Of a stretch of DNA of 64,000 bases, positions 44,490 to 54,493 are shown one piece after another; position 1 is the first letter of the stretch, and each line of letters opens with the position of its first letter. Under the pieces are notes generated by a model. The model searched no databases. It was given only the letters and a program-made list of their open reading frames with translations, and was not told the origin of the DNA. The translations under genes and the position numbers were made by a program. The stretch comes from Ruminococcus sp. (lineage in GTDB: Bacteria > Bacillota > Clostridia > Oscillospirales > Ruminococcaceae): NCBI RefSeq assembly GCF_024691275.1, contig NZ_JAILNU010000058.1:1-64000 (forward strand), written 5' to 3'.

Positions 44490-46520
44490 TTATTCTTCAA
44501 AAGCTGTGAGAATTCTTTCGATACGCTCGGCGAGATCGTCCGTGAGGACTTTTTTCTCCTCGATCTCGGCGATGATATCCTGTCCGTAGCTTCTGATGTA
44601 TGTCATGAGGTCTGTGCGGTATTCGCGCAGCTCCTTCAGCGGTATGCCCTTGAAGAATCCGTGCTGAGCCGCATACAGGAGTATTACCTGTTCATAGTGC
44701 GGGAGCGGATTGTAGAGCGGCTGTTTGAGCAGCTCTGTGAGCATATGGCCGTGGTCGAGAAGCTCTGTTGTGGACTGGTCAAGCTCTGACGAGAACTGAG
44801 TGAATATCTCCATTTCCTTGAACTGAGCAAGGTCGATACGGAGATTTCCCGAAGCCTTCTTCATAGCCTTTGTCTGAGCAGCGCCGCCGACACGGGATAC
44901 GGAAAGTCCGTAGTTTACCGCAGGACGGAGACCTGAGTTGAAAAGCTCGCTTTCGAGGAATATCTGACCGTCGGTAATGGATATTACGTTGGTCGGGATA
45001 TAAGCGGAGATATCGCCTGCAAGGGTCTCGATGATAGGGAGAGCCGTCAGCGAACCGCCGCCGTGTTCGTCGTCAAGACGGCTTGAGCGTTCGAGAAGTC
45101 TCGAATGGAGATAGAATACGTCACCGGGGTATGCTTCACGTCCCGGCGGACGGTGGAGCAGGAGTGACATTGCTCTGTAGGCAACAGCGTGTTTTGAAAG
45201 ATCATCGTATACTATGAGCACGTCCTTGCCCTTTGACATGAAGTATTCGGCGATAGCTGTACCCGAATACGGTGATATATACTGGAACGGCGCAGGATCG
45301 CTTGCAGAAGCGCATACAACTACGGAATAATCCATAGCGCCGTACTTTTTCAGTGTATTTACTATCTGTGCAACAGTTGAGGACTTCTGACCTATTGCAA
45401 CATAGATACAGATAACGTCCTGACCCTTCTGGTTGATGATAGTATCAACAGCGATAGAGGTCTTACCTGTCTGGCGGTCGCCGATGATGAGCTCACGCTG
45501 TCCGCGTCCAATAGGGAACATGGAGTCGATAGCGAGGATACCTGTCTGGAGCGGTACGTTTACGGGCTTACGCTCGATAACGCCCGGAGCTTCGCGCTCG
45601 ATAGGGAAGTAGTCGTCAGCCTTTATCTGTCCCAGACCGTCGATAGGCGAACCGAGAGCGTCAACAACTCGTCCGAGGAGCTCGTCGCTTACGCCGATAC
45701 CAGCTCTCTTGCCTGTTCTGATAACGGAAGATCCCTCTGTAAGACCGTGATCGTCGCCGAGAAGAACAACGCCGACGGTTTTTTCTTCGAGGTTCTGAAC
45801 GATACCTCTGATACCTGTCTCGAATTCCACGAGTTCGCCGTACATTACGGAATTCATGCCGTAAACTCTTGCGATACCGTCACCAAGACGGGTAACGAAG
45901 CCTGTTTCGGTAGCACCCGATTTTACTTCAAAGTCGCGCACCTCTGTTTTGAGGACAGAGATGATATCGCTGTTTTTGCCTGTTTTAGCAGCACTTCCGC
46001 TGTCAACGTACTCAGCAGCCTTAGTCTGAAGGGTATCCTTCATAAGGCGGAGGCTGGTGCGGAAGCTCTTATCGTATTCGAGGTCGCCTGCATTGAGTAT
46101 GAAGCCGCCTATGATGTCGGGGTCGTGCTTATACTCGATATCAACGTCTTCTTTTACGAATTTCTCCATGATGAATTTGCGGAGGTCAGCCTGCTGCGAC
46201 TCTGTAAGAGGCGTAACATAGCGGACTACAGCCTTGATGCTGCCCTGTCTGTCGAGGAGGAGCTCCTCATATTCATCGAGGATATCGCCGATATGCTCAA
46301 CAGCACCGCTGCGGATGGTATTGAGCATGAATTTATGCATGGATTCGGGGAAAAGCTTGCTGATTATGCCGCGCTTTTCGTCGTATGTAACGAGCGGATT
46401 TGCGAGAGTATCCGCAACATCGGAACAAGTTTCGAGTACCTTTCTTGTTTCGGAGCAGTCTGTCTGGGATACATCAAGACGGACAAGCTCCTTCAGCAGT
46501 TCTCTGTCTGTATCTCTCAT
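44490..46520 (-). CDS. atpHA: fused ATP synthase delta-alpha subunit
   Basis: A single ORF of 676 residues joining two normally separate F1 subunits. Residues 1-165 are the delta (AtpH/OSCP) subunit: the N-terminal helical part with [32 protein letters not shown] [19 protein letters not shown], and the C-terminal [15 protein letters not shown] short polar linker spans 166-184. From about 185 to the end is a complete alpha subunit: [28 protein letters not shown], Walker A GDRQTGKT (347-354), [22 protein letters not shown] and [17 protein letters not shown]. No stop, frameshift or internal ribosome binding site separates the parts. First helix of delta is shortened. ATGA overlap with atpF. Confidence 0.93.
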   Translation of the reverse strand: MRDTDRELLKELVRLDVSQTDCSETRKVLETCSDVADTLANPLVTYDEKRGIISKLFPESMHKFMLNTIRSGAVEHIGDILDEYEELLLDRQGSIKAVVRYVTPLTESQQADLRKFIMEKFVKEDVDIEYKHDPDIIGGFILNAGDLEYDKSFRTSLRLMKDTLQTKAAEYVDSGSAAKTGKNSDIISVLKTEVRDFEVKSGATETGFVTRLGDGIARVYGMNSVMYGELVEFETGIRGIVQNLEEKTVGVVLLGDDHGLTEGSSVIRTGKRAGIGVSDELLGRVVDALGSPIDGLGQIKADDYFPIEREAPGVIERKPVNVPLQTGILAIDSMFPIGRGQRELIIGDRQTGKTSIAVDTIINQKGQDVICIYVAIGQKSSTVAQIVNTLKKYGAMDYSVVVCASASDPAPFQYISPYSGTAIAEYFMSKGKDVLIVYDDLSKHAVAYRAMSLLLHRPPGREAYPGDVFYLHSRLLERSSRLDDEHGGGSLTALPIIETLAGDISAYIPTNVISITDGQIFLESELFNSGLRPAVNYGLSVSRVGGAAQTKAMKKASGNLRIDLAQFKEMEIFTQFSSELDQSTTELLDHGHMLTELLKQPLYNPLPHYEQVILLYAAQHGFFKGIPLKELREYRTDLMTYIRSYGQDIIAEIEEKKVLTDDLAERIERILTAFEE

Positions 46521-47005
46521 TTCTTGCCCTCCTCATCAGAAAGGAACTGGTCAACAAGGCGGCGGTTCTTCTCGTCGTCGAGGTTTTCACCGACGATCCT
46601 TGAAGCAGCCTCGATAGCGAGGTCGGCGATCTCGGACTGAGCCTGACGGAGAACGCGCTTTCTCTCGTTTTCTATTGTCTTGTCAGCGTCGGAAACGATC
46701 TTTTCAGCTTCCTCCTGAGACTTCTTGATAATAGCCGAGCGCTCGGATTCAGCGTCCTCATGAGCCTTCATGATGATAGCGTTAGCCTTCTCCTTTGCAA
46801 CGCTGATAGAATCCTCATACTGCTGGCGAAGCTCTTCTGCTTCTGCCTTTGCCTTTTCGGCTGAATCAAGGTTATCCTGAATAGTCTGTGTGCGCTCTGC
46901 CTTCATTTTATTAATAGGTTTGAAAAGGAAGATCCTCAGCAGCACAAACAGTATCAGAACGTTTGCAACTGCCTCGAAAATACTCCAGAATTCAAATTTA
47001 AGCAT
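46517..47005 (-). CDS. atpF: ATP synthase b subunit
   Basis: Peripheral stalk of Fo. 162 residues: one N-terminal transmembrane segment (about 8-30) and a long charged helix with [25 protein letters not shown], and at the end [14 protein letters not shown]. The distal part of b binds delta, which here is fused to alpha. AGGAGGG lies 5 nt before the ATG. It starts 29 nt after the downstream atpE copy. Confidence 0.94.
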   Translation of the reverse strand: MLKFEFWSIFEAVANVLILFVLLRIFLFKPINKMKAERTQTIQDNLDSAEKAKAEAEELRQQYEDSISVAKEKANAIIMKAHEDAESERSAIIKKSQEEAEKIVSDADKTIENERKRVLRQAQSEIADLAIEAASRIVGENLDDEKNRRLVDQFLSDEEGKK

Positions 47006-47033
47006 TATGTGCCCTCCTTAGGTCAAGTTGCTC

Positions 47034-47252
47034 TCAGGCTTTACCGATTATCATAATGGCAATAACGAAGCCGTAGATAGCGGTAGCTTCTGCGAGAGCA
47101 CAGCCCAGCAGGAGCGCTGTTCTGATATCGCCCTTAGCCTCCGGCTGACGAGCGATAGATTCTGTAGCTTTGGCTGTAGCGATTCCGATACCCACACCTG
47201 CACCTGCACCTGTAAGAACGGCGATAGCAGCACCTATTGCGATGAGTCCCAT
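47034..47252 (-). CDS. atpE2: ATP synthase c subunit, second copy
   Basis: 72 residues, forms the membrane rotor ring. Two TM helices around the loop ARQPEAKGD; the ion-carrying Glu is in LGCALAEATAIYGF. The TM1 position that is Gln in Na+-type rings (Gly-x-Gly-Gln-Gly) is Ile here and the Ser after the Glu is Ala, so a proton ring is inferred. The protein is identical to that of the copy at 47278, although the DNA differs at about 16 silent sites by eye. GGAGGTA precedes the ATG. Confidence 0.94.
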   Translation of the reverse strand: MGLIAIGAAIAVLTGAGAGVGIGIATAKATESIARQPEAKGDIRTALLLGCALAEATAIYGFVIAIMIIGKA

Positions 47253-47277
47253 TTTTTATATACCTCCATATATAGTC

Positions 47278-47496
47278 TTATGCTTTACCGATTATCATGA
47301 TAGCGATAACGAATCCGTAGATAGCAGTAGCTTCTGCGAGGGCACAACCCAGCAGGAGCGCTGTTCTGATATCGCCCTTAGCTTCGGGCTGACGAGCGAT
47401 GGATTCTGTAGCTTTAGCTGTAGCGATTCCTATACCTACACCTGCGCCTGCACCTGTAAGAACAGCGATAGCAGCGCCTATTGCGATGAGTCCCAT
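47278..47496 (-). CDS. atpE1: ATP synthase c subunit, first copy
   Basis: Upstream member of the tandem pair; same 72 residues, from MGLIAIGAA to IMIIGKA. It lies between atpB (26 nt) and atpE2 (25 nt). Each copy has its own ribosome binding site (GGAGGTA), so the pair probably raises c-subunit output to meet the ring stoichiometry, the job translational enhancement does in E. coli. Inferred, not shown. Ion specificity reading as for copy 2. Confidence 0.94.
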   Translation of the reverse strand: MGLIAIGAAIAVLTGAGAGVGIGIATAKATESIARQPEAKGDIRTALLLGCALAEATAIYGFVIAIMIIGKA

Positions 47497-47522
47497 AAAT
47501 TTATACCTCCGTGAAGTTGATA

Positions 47523-48185
47523 TTATTCTTCTTCAATGGCTTCAGCCATGTAAAGAGAAGTAAGGAATACGAATACGTATGCCTGAAGAAGTCCGTCGAA
47601 AATATCGAAGTAAGCACTTGCGATGACGGGCACGCCTATTGCGCAGATCCCCTTCTTGACAAGCTCCATAACGACGTATGCACCCAGTACGTTACCGAAA
47701 AGACGCATACAGAGTGACAGCGGTCTTGTTACGAGGTCGAGCAGGTTTATCGGATTGAGCAGACTTTTCAGCCATTTTACGAAACCTTTTTCGATCACAA
47801 AGGCGAGCTGAACAAATATGATCGCAATGCCTGCCAGAGCAGCCGTAACGTTAACGTCCTTTGTAGGCGGTACAAAGCCGAACAGACCTATCAGGTTCGC
47901 AAAGGCTATGTAAATTATCAGCGTTTCAAGGAAGGGCAGATACTTTTTGCCCTTATGTCCGAGAATTCCCGTAAAGAAATTGTCCAGCCAGTCTATCACG
48001 CCCTCAAGTATGCACTGAGAACCTGTGGGAACCTTTTTCAGCTTATGTGTCAGGATTATGGACAACAGAACTACTGCCGCCATTATTATCCATGTTACAA
48101 CACATGAATCGGCAACAGGTATCCCGCCGAATATAGGTATCGTAAACGCGGTCTTGGATTCCAGATCCTCCATGATATTGTCCAT
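47523..48185 (-). CDS. atpB: ATP synthase a subunit
   Basis: The Fo stator channel protein that moves ions past the c ring. 220 residues from the ATG at 48185 (AGAAGGTG upstream), the short Firmicutes form with five or six TM segments. The essential Arg lies in LSLCMRLFGNVLGAYVVMEL, and the last TM segment contains the conserved PVIASAYFDIFDGLLQAYVFVFL-type helix with the Gln partner. The first gene of the operon; atpI is not seen upstream. Confidence 0.94.
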   Translation of the reverse strand: MDNIMEDLESKTAFTIPIFGGIPVADSCVVTWIIMAAVVLLSIILTHKLKKVPTGSQCILEGVIDWLDNFFTGILGHKGKKYLPFLETLIIYIAFANLIGLFGFVPPTKDVNVTAALAGIAIIFVQLAFVIEKGFVKWLKSLLNPINLLDLVTRPLSLCMRLFGNVLGAYVVMELVKKGICAIGVPVIASAYFDIFDGLLQAYVFVFLTSLYMAEAIEEE

Positions 48186-48336
48186 GATAACACCTTCTTT
48201 CAGTTGGCATATCGCCAAATAATAAAACGGAGACTGCAATTACACAAATCTCCGTTGATTGAGTCTTGATGAGGTACAGATATACGTCCCTGCGGACTTT
48301 TTCAAGAAGCGGGAATACTCTGTCCCACACTATTAT

Positions 48337-48365
48337 ATAATATAACAAAAAACATATATTGTCAA
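48337..48365 (-). promoter_or_regulatory. promoter of the ATP synthase operon
   Basis: Minus strand TTGACA (48360-48365), 17 bp, TATTAT (48337-48342), with TATA-rich sequence next to it. About 145 nt before the atpB ATG. The long leader has no obvious structure. Confidence 0.78.
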
Positions 48366-48419
48366 GAGTTTGACGAAAAAACACATAATCATTTTAGGAA
48401 TGATAACATATATAAATCG

Positions 48420-48755
48420 TCATTTTCCGTCGCCTTCTGCAAGCTTGACAGCGCGGTCAAGACGTTCGATAGCGCCCGAGTTGAGCTTTTCCGAAAGCCT
48501 TATCCTGTCCAGTTCTTTTTTGAATGCGCCCAGCTCATTGGCGATCTTGCGCATGATATCCTCGTTCTGGAGCTGTTTTTCTTCGAGGGCGCACACTCTT
48601 TTTATGAGGTCGTTGACGTTTGCTGCGAGTATCTCGTTGGCGTAGTTCTGTTTTTCGCCGAACTCCGTGAGCTTTTCGCCTGCCTTGAACGTTCCGACTT
48701 TCTGATGTCCCGTAAAGGTCTTCATTTTCTCATTTGTAAGCTTTAGATCGGACAA
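48420..48755 (-). CDS. small coiled-coil protein, unknown, TTG start
   Basis: 111 residues from the TTG at 48755 (AAGGAGTGAAC upstream gives LSDLKLTNEKM as the start); the ATG further upstream lacks a ribosome binding site. Lys- and Glu-rich. The middle and end (about 50-105) read as one heptad-patterned coiled coil with EILAANVNDLIKRVCALEEKQLQ and LGAFKKELDRIRLSEKLN. The N-terminal TFTGHQKVGTFKAGEKLTEFGEKQ is basic. It ends the polysaccharide gene run, 56 nt after rmd. No function recognised. Confidence 0.6.
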   Translation of the reverse strand: MSDLKLTNEKMKTFTGHQKVGTFKAGEKLTEFGEKQNYANEILAANVNDLIKRVCALEEKQLQNEDIMRKIANELGAFKKELDRIRLSEKLNSGAIERLDRAVKLAEGDGK

Positions 48756-48811
48756 TTTGTTCACTCCTTTTTTTGAACTTAGAACAGAGGTCATTTGCCT
48801 GCTGACGCATC

Positions 48812-49753
48812 TCAGGACATGAGTTTATTACGCCAGCAGTCGAGGGTATCCCTGACGGTCTGCTCCATACTTATCTCTGCGGACCAGCCTGTGTCAGCGA
48901 GGATATGCGAAACATCGGGCTCTATTATAGGTATATCCGAAGCTCTCATACGAGCGGGATCCTGCTTTACGTTGATGTCACATTCTGCGAAGGACAGCGC
49001 CGTATCGAGTATGAACTGTATGGATACAGCCTTTCCTCTTCCCACGTTGTATACAGAACCGCTTTTGCCCTTTTCGCCGAGGAGCCTGTAGGCTCTCACA
49101 ACGTCGCGTACATCGGTAAAATCGCGCATTGCCGAGAGATTACCTACGCTCATGACGGGTTCGCGGAGACCCTTTTCAATCTCTGCGATCTGATGGCAGA
49201 AATCCGAGATCACGAAAAGATCGCTCTGTTCCGGACCCGAGTGGTTGAAAGCTCGTACCATTACGATATCCATTTTATAGGCATGGGAATATATCTCTCC
49301 GAGCATACCCTGACACGCCTTTGTAGCTGCGTAGATGTTGCCCGGGTTGAGCGGCTCCGATTCGGAAAGCGGACAAGCTCCCTCGCGGATATAGCCGTAT
49401 TCCTCGCCAGAGCCTATGAGTATCACGCGGATATCCTTTTTCTGCGCTTCTCTGACAGCTTCCAGCACGTTTATAGTGCCGATGACGTTTATCTCGGCGG
49501 TGAGCTGAGGTCTTTTCCATGATACGGATACCGAGCTCTGAGCGGCGAGATGATACACGATATCGGGGGATACCTCGTCAAGAAGTGCCGATATATCGTC
49601 TTTTTGCAGTATGTCCAGTGTATGCACGGGACAGTCCTCATTTATTTTCTCATTTGACAGACAAGTTGCGTGAACTTCCCATTCAGCGGCTTTAAGCTCT
49701 CTTATGAGATAGCCTCCCACGAAGCCTGCCGCACCGATTATCAATGCTTTCAA
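48812..49753 (-). CDS. rmd: GDP-6-deoxy-D-mannose reductase
   Basis: It reduces the Gmd product GDP-4-keto-6-deoxy-mannose to GDP-D-rhamnose. 313 residues, an SDR with the nucleotide loop GAAGFVGGYLI, active-site YHLAAQSSVSVSW, IGSGEEYG with the Ser/Thr of the triad, and Tyr-x3-Lys in NIYAATKACQGML. MRDFTDVRDVVRAY matches the substrate-side block of the Rmd/Gmd class. Assigned from the pairing with gmd (53425); a talose- or fucose-type reductase is the alternative, but fucose synthase motifs (GSRGMVGSA) are absent. Confidence 0.8.
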   Translation of the reverse strand: MKALIIGAAGFVGGYLIRELKAAEWEVHATCLSNEKINEDCPVHTLDILQKDDISALLDEVSPDIVYHLAAQSSVSVSWKRPQLTAEINVIGTINVLEAVREAQKKDIRVILIGSGEEYGYIREGACPLSESEPLNPGNIYAATKACQGMLGEIYSHAYKMDIVMVRAFNHSGPEQSDLFVISDFCHQIAEIEKGLREPVMSVGNLSAMRDFTDVRDVVRAYRLLGEKGKSGSVYNVGRGKAVSIQFILDTALSFAECDINVKQDPARMRASDIPIIEPDVSHILADTGWSAEISMEQTVRDTLDCWRNKLMS

Positions 49754-49774
49754 TAGTCTGCCCTCCGTTTACAG

Positions 49775-50896
49775 TTATTTTAGTATATCGTACAGTCTGC
49801 CGAGTATCTTTTTCTCGTTGAAGTCGCTTATAACGCGCTCTGCGGCAGCTTTTCCGTATTTTTCACGAAGCTCCTTGTGCTTTGCAAGGTGGTTTATCGC
49901 CTGAGCGAGAGCCTTTGGCGATGACGGCGGAACGGTGAGACCCGTCTTGCCGTGAAGGCTTACATATGGAACTCCCGAGCTGAGAGATGTATTTATCACG
50001 GGCTTGCCGTAGACCATAGCTTCTATCTGGACGATGCCGAACGCTTCACTGGGGGCTACCGACGGGAGTACGAATATATCGCAGTCGGCATAAGCCTGAC
50101 GCAGCTCCACATCGGGGAGAAATCCCAGAAAATGCACCTTTTTGTCCATTCTATGTTCTGCACAGTAGTGCTTCAGCTTATCGCCGAGCTCGCCTGTGCC
50201 TGCGATAAAGAGCTCGCAGCCCTCGACTCTGGTGAAAGCTTTCAGGAGCACGTCCACGCCCTTGTAGTAGACAAGTCTTCCCGTAAAGAACACCTTTACG
50301 CTGTTCTTGTCGGCAGCTCTTTCTGTGAGGACGGGCTTTCGGGGCACAGAGAGGTATTCCTCGGGGACTATGCCGTAGGGGAGCACTCTGCACTTCTCCG
50401 CAAATTCGGGCAGATAGAGGGAGTGCTTTACGTGGCCCTCTGTTGCCGTGAGTATCACATCAGCTCTTTTGAGCAGATAGCGCATGAATGGCTTGTAGAA
50501 AAGCATGAGCTTCTTCTGTTTCACGATGTCGCTGTGCCACGAAACGACCACCTTGCCCTTATAGCCCGACAGCAGCAGGGCTGCGTCAGCCAGAGGGAAC
50601 GGGACGTGGATATGCACAACGTCGGCTTTTTTCGCCATTTTTCTGAAATGCCGTATGAATGACAGTGACAGCGGACATGAGAAGTATGTTCCGAGACTGC
50701 CCGAGCGCACCAGTTCAACGCCGTTCATGCGTTCCCTGATAGTACCGCCCCTGCCGTCGCGGCAGACGAGAGCTCTGACGTTTACGCCGCCGAGCTTGCC
50801 CAGTTCCTCGGAATACTGTCTTATCAGCGTTTCGATTCCGCCTATATGGGGGTAATAAGCCTTATTGACTTCAAGTATGTTCAGTTTCTTACTCAT
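49775..50896 (-). CDS. glycosyltransferase, GT4 family
   Basis: 373 residues, GT-B fold. The N-terminal acceptor domain begins with YYPHIGGIETLIRQYSEEL; the C-terminal donor domain has FFTGRLVYYKGVDVLLKAF, LFIAGTGELGDKL, VHFLGFLPDVELRQAY and the GT4 EAFGIVQIEAMVYGKPVI, where Glu-x7-Glu binds the donor. It transfers a sugar, plausibly rhamnose or mannose, to a growing lipid-linked glycan. The stop overlaps the next GT4 start region by 4 nt (50893-50896). The linkage cannot be read from sequence. Confidence 0.88.
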   Translation of the reverse strand: MSKKLNILEVNKAYYPHIGGIETLIRQYSEELGKLGGVNVRALVCRDGRGGTIRERMNGVELVRSGSLGTYFSCPLSLSFIRHFRKMAKKADVVHIHVPFPLADAALLLSGYKGKVVVSWHSDIVKQKKLMLFYKPFMRYLLKRADVILTATEGHVKHSLYLPEFAEKCRVLPYGIVPEEYLSVPRKPVLTERAADKNSVKVFFTGRLVYYKGVDVLLKAFTRVEGCELFIAGTGELGDKLKHYCAEHRMDKKVHFLGFLPDVELRQAYADCDIFVLPSVAPSEAFGIVQIEAMVYGKPVINTSLSSGVPYVSLHGKTGLTVPPSSPKALAQAINHLAKHKELREKYGKAAAERVISDFNEKKILGRLYDILK

Positions 50897-52041
50897 TTTT
50901 CAAGCTCCCTGTAGATATCGAGAAGCATTTCTGCCGAGCGCTCCCATGTAAAGCCCTTGGCTCTTTCAAGACCTTTTCGGCTGAGTTCTTCGCGGAGCTT
51001 CGGGCTGCTGTACAGTCTGTAGAGTCCCTGTGCGATGCTTTTTACGGAATAAGCGTCGCAAATAACGGCACAGTCGCCTGTGACCTCGGGGAGAGAAGCT
51101 TCACTTGAAGCCAGCACGGGGACACCGCAAGCCATAGCTTCCAGCGGCGGCATACCAAATCCCTCGTATATCGACGGGAAAACGAATGCCAGAGCGCCGC
51201 ACATGAGCGGGTTCATGTCCTCGGAGGGAACGTACTTCGTGAATATCACGTTTTTAGTCATGCCCAGCTTCTCAACACGGCTGTAGATGCCGTTGTCGAG
51301 CCAGCCCTTGCCGCCTGCAAGGACCAGCTTAGGAGCTTTGCCGCCGACCTTTTTTGCGAATGCTGCATAGGCAGTGATAAGGCGTTCGAGGTTCTTTCGC
51401 GGCTCGATAGTACCGAGATAGAGGAAGTAATCGCCTTCGATGTCCAGCGACTTCTTTACTTCGGGTATACGCTCGGGCTCGGTGCATGGGTGGAAACGCT
51501 CAAGGTCAACGCCGCAGGGAACTACCTTTATTTTGTGTTCATGCTGGGGGAAGTACTTGATTATCTCAGACTTTGAGAATTCAGAGTCCGTAACTATGAT
51601 ATCCGCACGTTTCATGGAGCGTTTCAGCCCTGTTTCGAGCATGAAGCGTGTTCTTCCGCGGACAGTCTCCGGGAAAGCCTTGTAAACCATATCATGAACG
51701 GTCACGACTTTTTTTCCGTGAACGAACGGCGGAACGATGTAATTGAAAAAGTGTGTTATATTGCTTTTCCTGCCGAAGAAAAAGGAGTACGGTATAGGGA
51801 GAAACGTACTTGCAGCGCGGTAAAGATAGCCCGAGAAGTCGGAGGTATTGAGCTTTATGCGCTTCCCTGCGAACTTTTTCACGCGCTTTATGCGCTCTTT
51901 GTTGCCGCTTGTGAAGAAGCTGTACTCATATTCATGTTCGGGGTGGAGCTGAGCAAGGGTCTGGGTCTGTCCGACCTCGCACCAGCCGATACCCGTGATC
52001 TTATCGCTGCAAATAGGTACAGCGTCGAAAGTGATCTTCAT
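50893..52041 (-). CDS. glycosyltransferase, GT4 family
   Basis: 382 residues from the ATG at 52041 (AGGAGCA upstream), chosen over an upstream ATG without a ribosome binding site. The WbpY/MshA-like GT-B layout: N-terminal domain with [15 protein letters not shown] and [16 protein letters not shown]; donor domain with [71 protein letters not shown]. The class often mannosylates or rhamnosylates O-antigen-like chains. ATGA overlap with the next GT4 gene. Confidence 0.88.
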   Translation of the reverse strand: MKITFDAVPICSDKITGIGWCEVGQTQTLAQLHPEHEYEYSFFTSGNKERIKRVKKFAGKRIKLNTSDFSGYLYRAASTFLPIPYSFFFGRKSNITHFFNYIVPPFVHGKKVVTVHDMVYKAFPETVRGRTRFMLETGLKRSMKRADIIVTDSEFSKSEIIKYFPQHEHKIKVVPCGVDLERFHPCTEPERIPEVKKSLDIEGDYFLYLGTIEPRKNLERLITAYAAFAKKVGGKAPKLVLAGGKGWLDNGIYSRVEKLGMTKNVIFTKYVPSEDMNPLMCGALAFVFPSIYEGFGMPPLEAMACGVPVLASSEASLPEVTGDCAVICDAYSVKSIAQGLYRLYSSPKLREELSRKGLERAKGFTWERSAEMLLDIYRELEK

Positions 52042-52105
52042 AATTGCTCCTAACAATGTAAAATAATGCAAAGGGATAAATGACGAGCCCTGCTGTAGGG
52101 GCAGG

Positions 52106-52612
52106 TCATATCAGATCGGAGACATAAGCGTCGATGTCTGCGATGTAAGCGTCGGCAGCAGACTGCTCGCAGCCTTTTTGGCCGAAAAAGCCTGCTTTCT
52201 CGCAAGGCAGCGGCATATTTCTTATGCGTTCCAGATCAGACATTGCCTGAGCTTTGTTCATGCCGCCGTTTATGCTGATGATAAGGTTGTTGTAAGCGTC
52301 AGCCTTTGCTGTGAAGGCTGCCTTATTGTAGCCGCCCTTTACCATTTTAACGGCATAATAGTCTGATATATTATATCGTCTGAGCTCCTTGTCCAGCTTG
52401 TTCAGCAGGTTTTCCACGTCCTGAGGCTCAAAGCCCCTTGCGCTTATGGGCAGAGGAGTTTCTCTGAGCTGTTCTGCGGCCATAATGGCATTGTCAACAG
52501 TTGTATTGCCTTTTTGCAGATCACTTATGATCGCCTGATATTTGGCTATGAGCTGCAAAGTTTCCTGACAGTCATATCCGTTGCGGATCTGTCTGAGTAC
52601 CGTAAAGTCCAT
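52106..52612 (-). CDS. tandem-module small protein (two DivIVA-like modules), unknown
   Basis: 168 residues containing two copies of the ~85-residue module found singly in the next two genes. Module 1 begins LRQIRNGYDCQETLQLIAKYQ and ends with ARGFEPQDVENLLNKLDKEL; module 2 begins MVKGGYNKAAFTAKADAYNNL and ends GFFGQKGCEQSAADAYIADIDAYV. Each module opens with a Gly-Tyr-Asn/Asp-Lys motif and closes with GF-x-VD/AD-x-YI-x-L, both like the start of DivIVA/GpsB domains. Followed by a partial TGTAGGGGCA repeat at about 52094. Function unknown. Confidence 0.65.
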   Translation of the reverse strand: MDFTVLRQIRNGYDCQETLQLIAKYQAIISDLQKGNTTVDNAIMAAEQLRETPLPISARGFEPQDVENLLNKLDKELRRYNISDYYAVKMVKGGYNKAAFTAKADAYNNLIISINGGMNKAQAMSDLERIRNMPLPCEKAGFFGQKGCEQSAADAYIADIDAYVSDLI

Positions 52613-52624
52613 GAAATCGACTCC

Positions 52625-52888
52625 TTACTTGAAAGTTCTGACAATGTTCATTTCCAGGTCTGCGATATATGCGTCAGCGTCCTCGATAGAGTAGCCCACC
52701 TTCCCGAAGAAGCCGCCTTTTTCTTTATGCATTGGTTTCTGCTGGATCTGTGCGAGTTCAAGCCTTGCCTGTTCGCTTGGCATACCGTTCTGCATAGCTG
52801 TGATAAGCTTGTTGTATGCATCAAGTTTGGTTATGAATGATTCTTTGTTGTAACCGCCTTTTACACTTCTCAAGATCTCTGCTTCCAT
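52625..52888 (-). CDS. single-module small protein, unknown
   Basis: 87 residues, one module: ILRSVKGGYNKESFITKLDAYNKLI, a central amphipathic helix with ARLELAQIQQKP, then GGFFGKVGYSIEDADAYIADLEMNIV. Soluble, no signal peptide. Similar by eye to module 2 of the gene at 52106 and to the one at 53067. 12 nt before the two-module gene, so co-transcribed. Confidence 0.65.
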   Translation of the reverse strand: MEAEILRSVKGGYNKESFITKLDAYNKLITAMQNGMPSEQARLELAQIQQKPMHKEKGGFFGKVGYSIEDADAYIADLEMNIVRTFK

Positions 52889-53066
52889 ATTTATTCTCCC
52901 TCTGAAAAATGATGATTATTTGACTGATATATGTTTATATTGATTGAAATGAACGAAACTTTGTTAAGCTGTCTTATAAAAATGTCTGTGATCGTGTGAA
53001 CTCTGAACGGCAGACTGCCGCATTATGCAGATATTGTTTTATTGCCTAAGAATATGACAAGGTGTA

Positions 53067-53339
53067 TCAGAGCATTATCTTCTCTGATATTTTTTTCTCC
53101 AGATCGGCTATATATTTATCGGTATCCTCGACAGAGAAACCACTTCCCTTCAGGATAAGACCGCCCTTTGCCTTTGGGATCGGAGAGGCTCTTATCTTTG
53201 CAAGCTCAGCGTTGATCGCTGCGTCAGATAAAGCGCCCTGTTCTATCATGAGCAAAAGCGTATTATAGCTGTCAAGCTTTGAAATTACAGCACCTTTGTC
53301 GTAACCGCCTCTTACAGTTCTAAGCACCTCGTTTTCCAT
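53067..53339 (-). CDS. single-module small protein, unknown
   Basis: 90 residues, one module: LRTVRGGYDKGAVISKLDSYNTLL, INAELAKIRASPIPKAKGG, GFSVEDTDKYIADLEKKI. The final part is close to the GY/F-xxxxVDxYIxxLE of DivIVA-type domains. AGGAGGGGC lies close upstream of the ATG. 178 nt separate it from the next family gene; that gap has no visible feature. Confidence 0.65.
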   Translation of the reverse strand: MENEVLRTVRGGYDKGAVISKLDSYNTLLLMIEQGALSDAAINAELAKIRASPIPKAKGGLILKGSGFSVEDTDKYIADLEKKISEKIML

Positions 53340-53370
53340 GATAAAGCCCCTCCTTTTAGACCTTAGGCAG

Positions 53371-53399
53371 AAGGGAACGCCGAAAAAAGGCGCTCCCTT
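53371..53399. repeat. hairpin between gmd and the module-protein gene
   Basis: AAGGGAACGCC, loop GAAAAAA, GGCGCTCCCTT, with one mismatch. Lies 26 nt after the gmd stop on the minus strand and may terminate or attenuate its transcript; no T run follows the stem. Confidence 0.55.
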
Positions 53400-53424
53400 G
53401 ACTGTTTGTTTATGATACGGCGTT

Positions 53425-54462
<1,038 letters not shown>

Positions 54463-54493
54463 TTATTATTTTTCTCCTTTATAATAATTACTT

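Noticed and set aside
44490..46520. atpH-atpA fusion as a frameshift artefact
   Set aside because: A single frame runs through the junction with sensible codons and linker; an artefact would need to remove both a stop and a start with its ribosome binding site.
47034..47496. Duplicate atpE as an assembly artefact
   Set aside because: The copies differ at many silent sites, so they cannot be one sequence counted twice.
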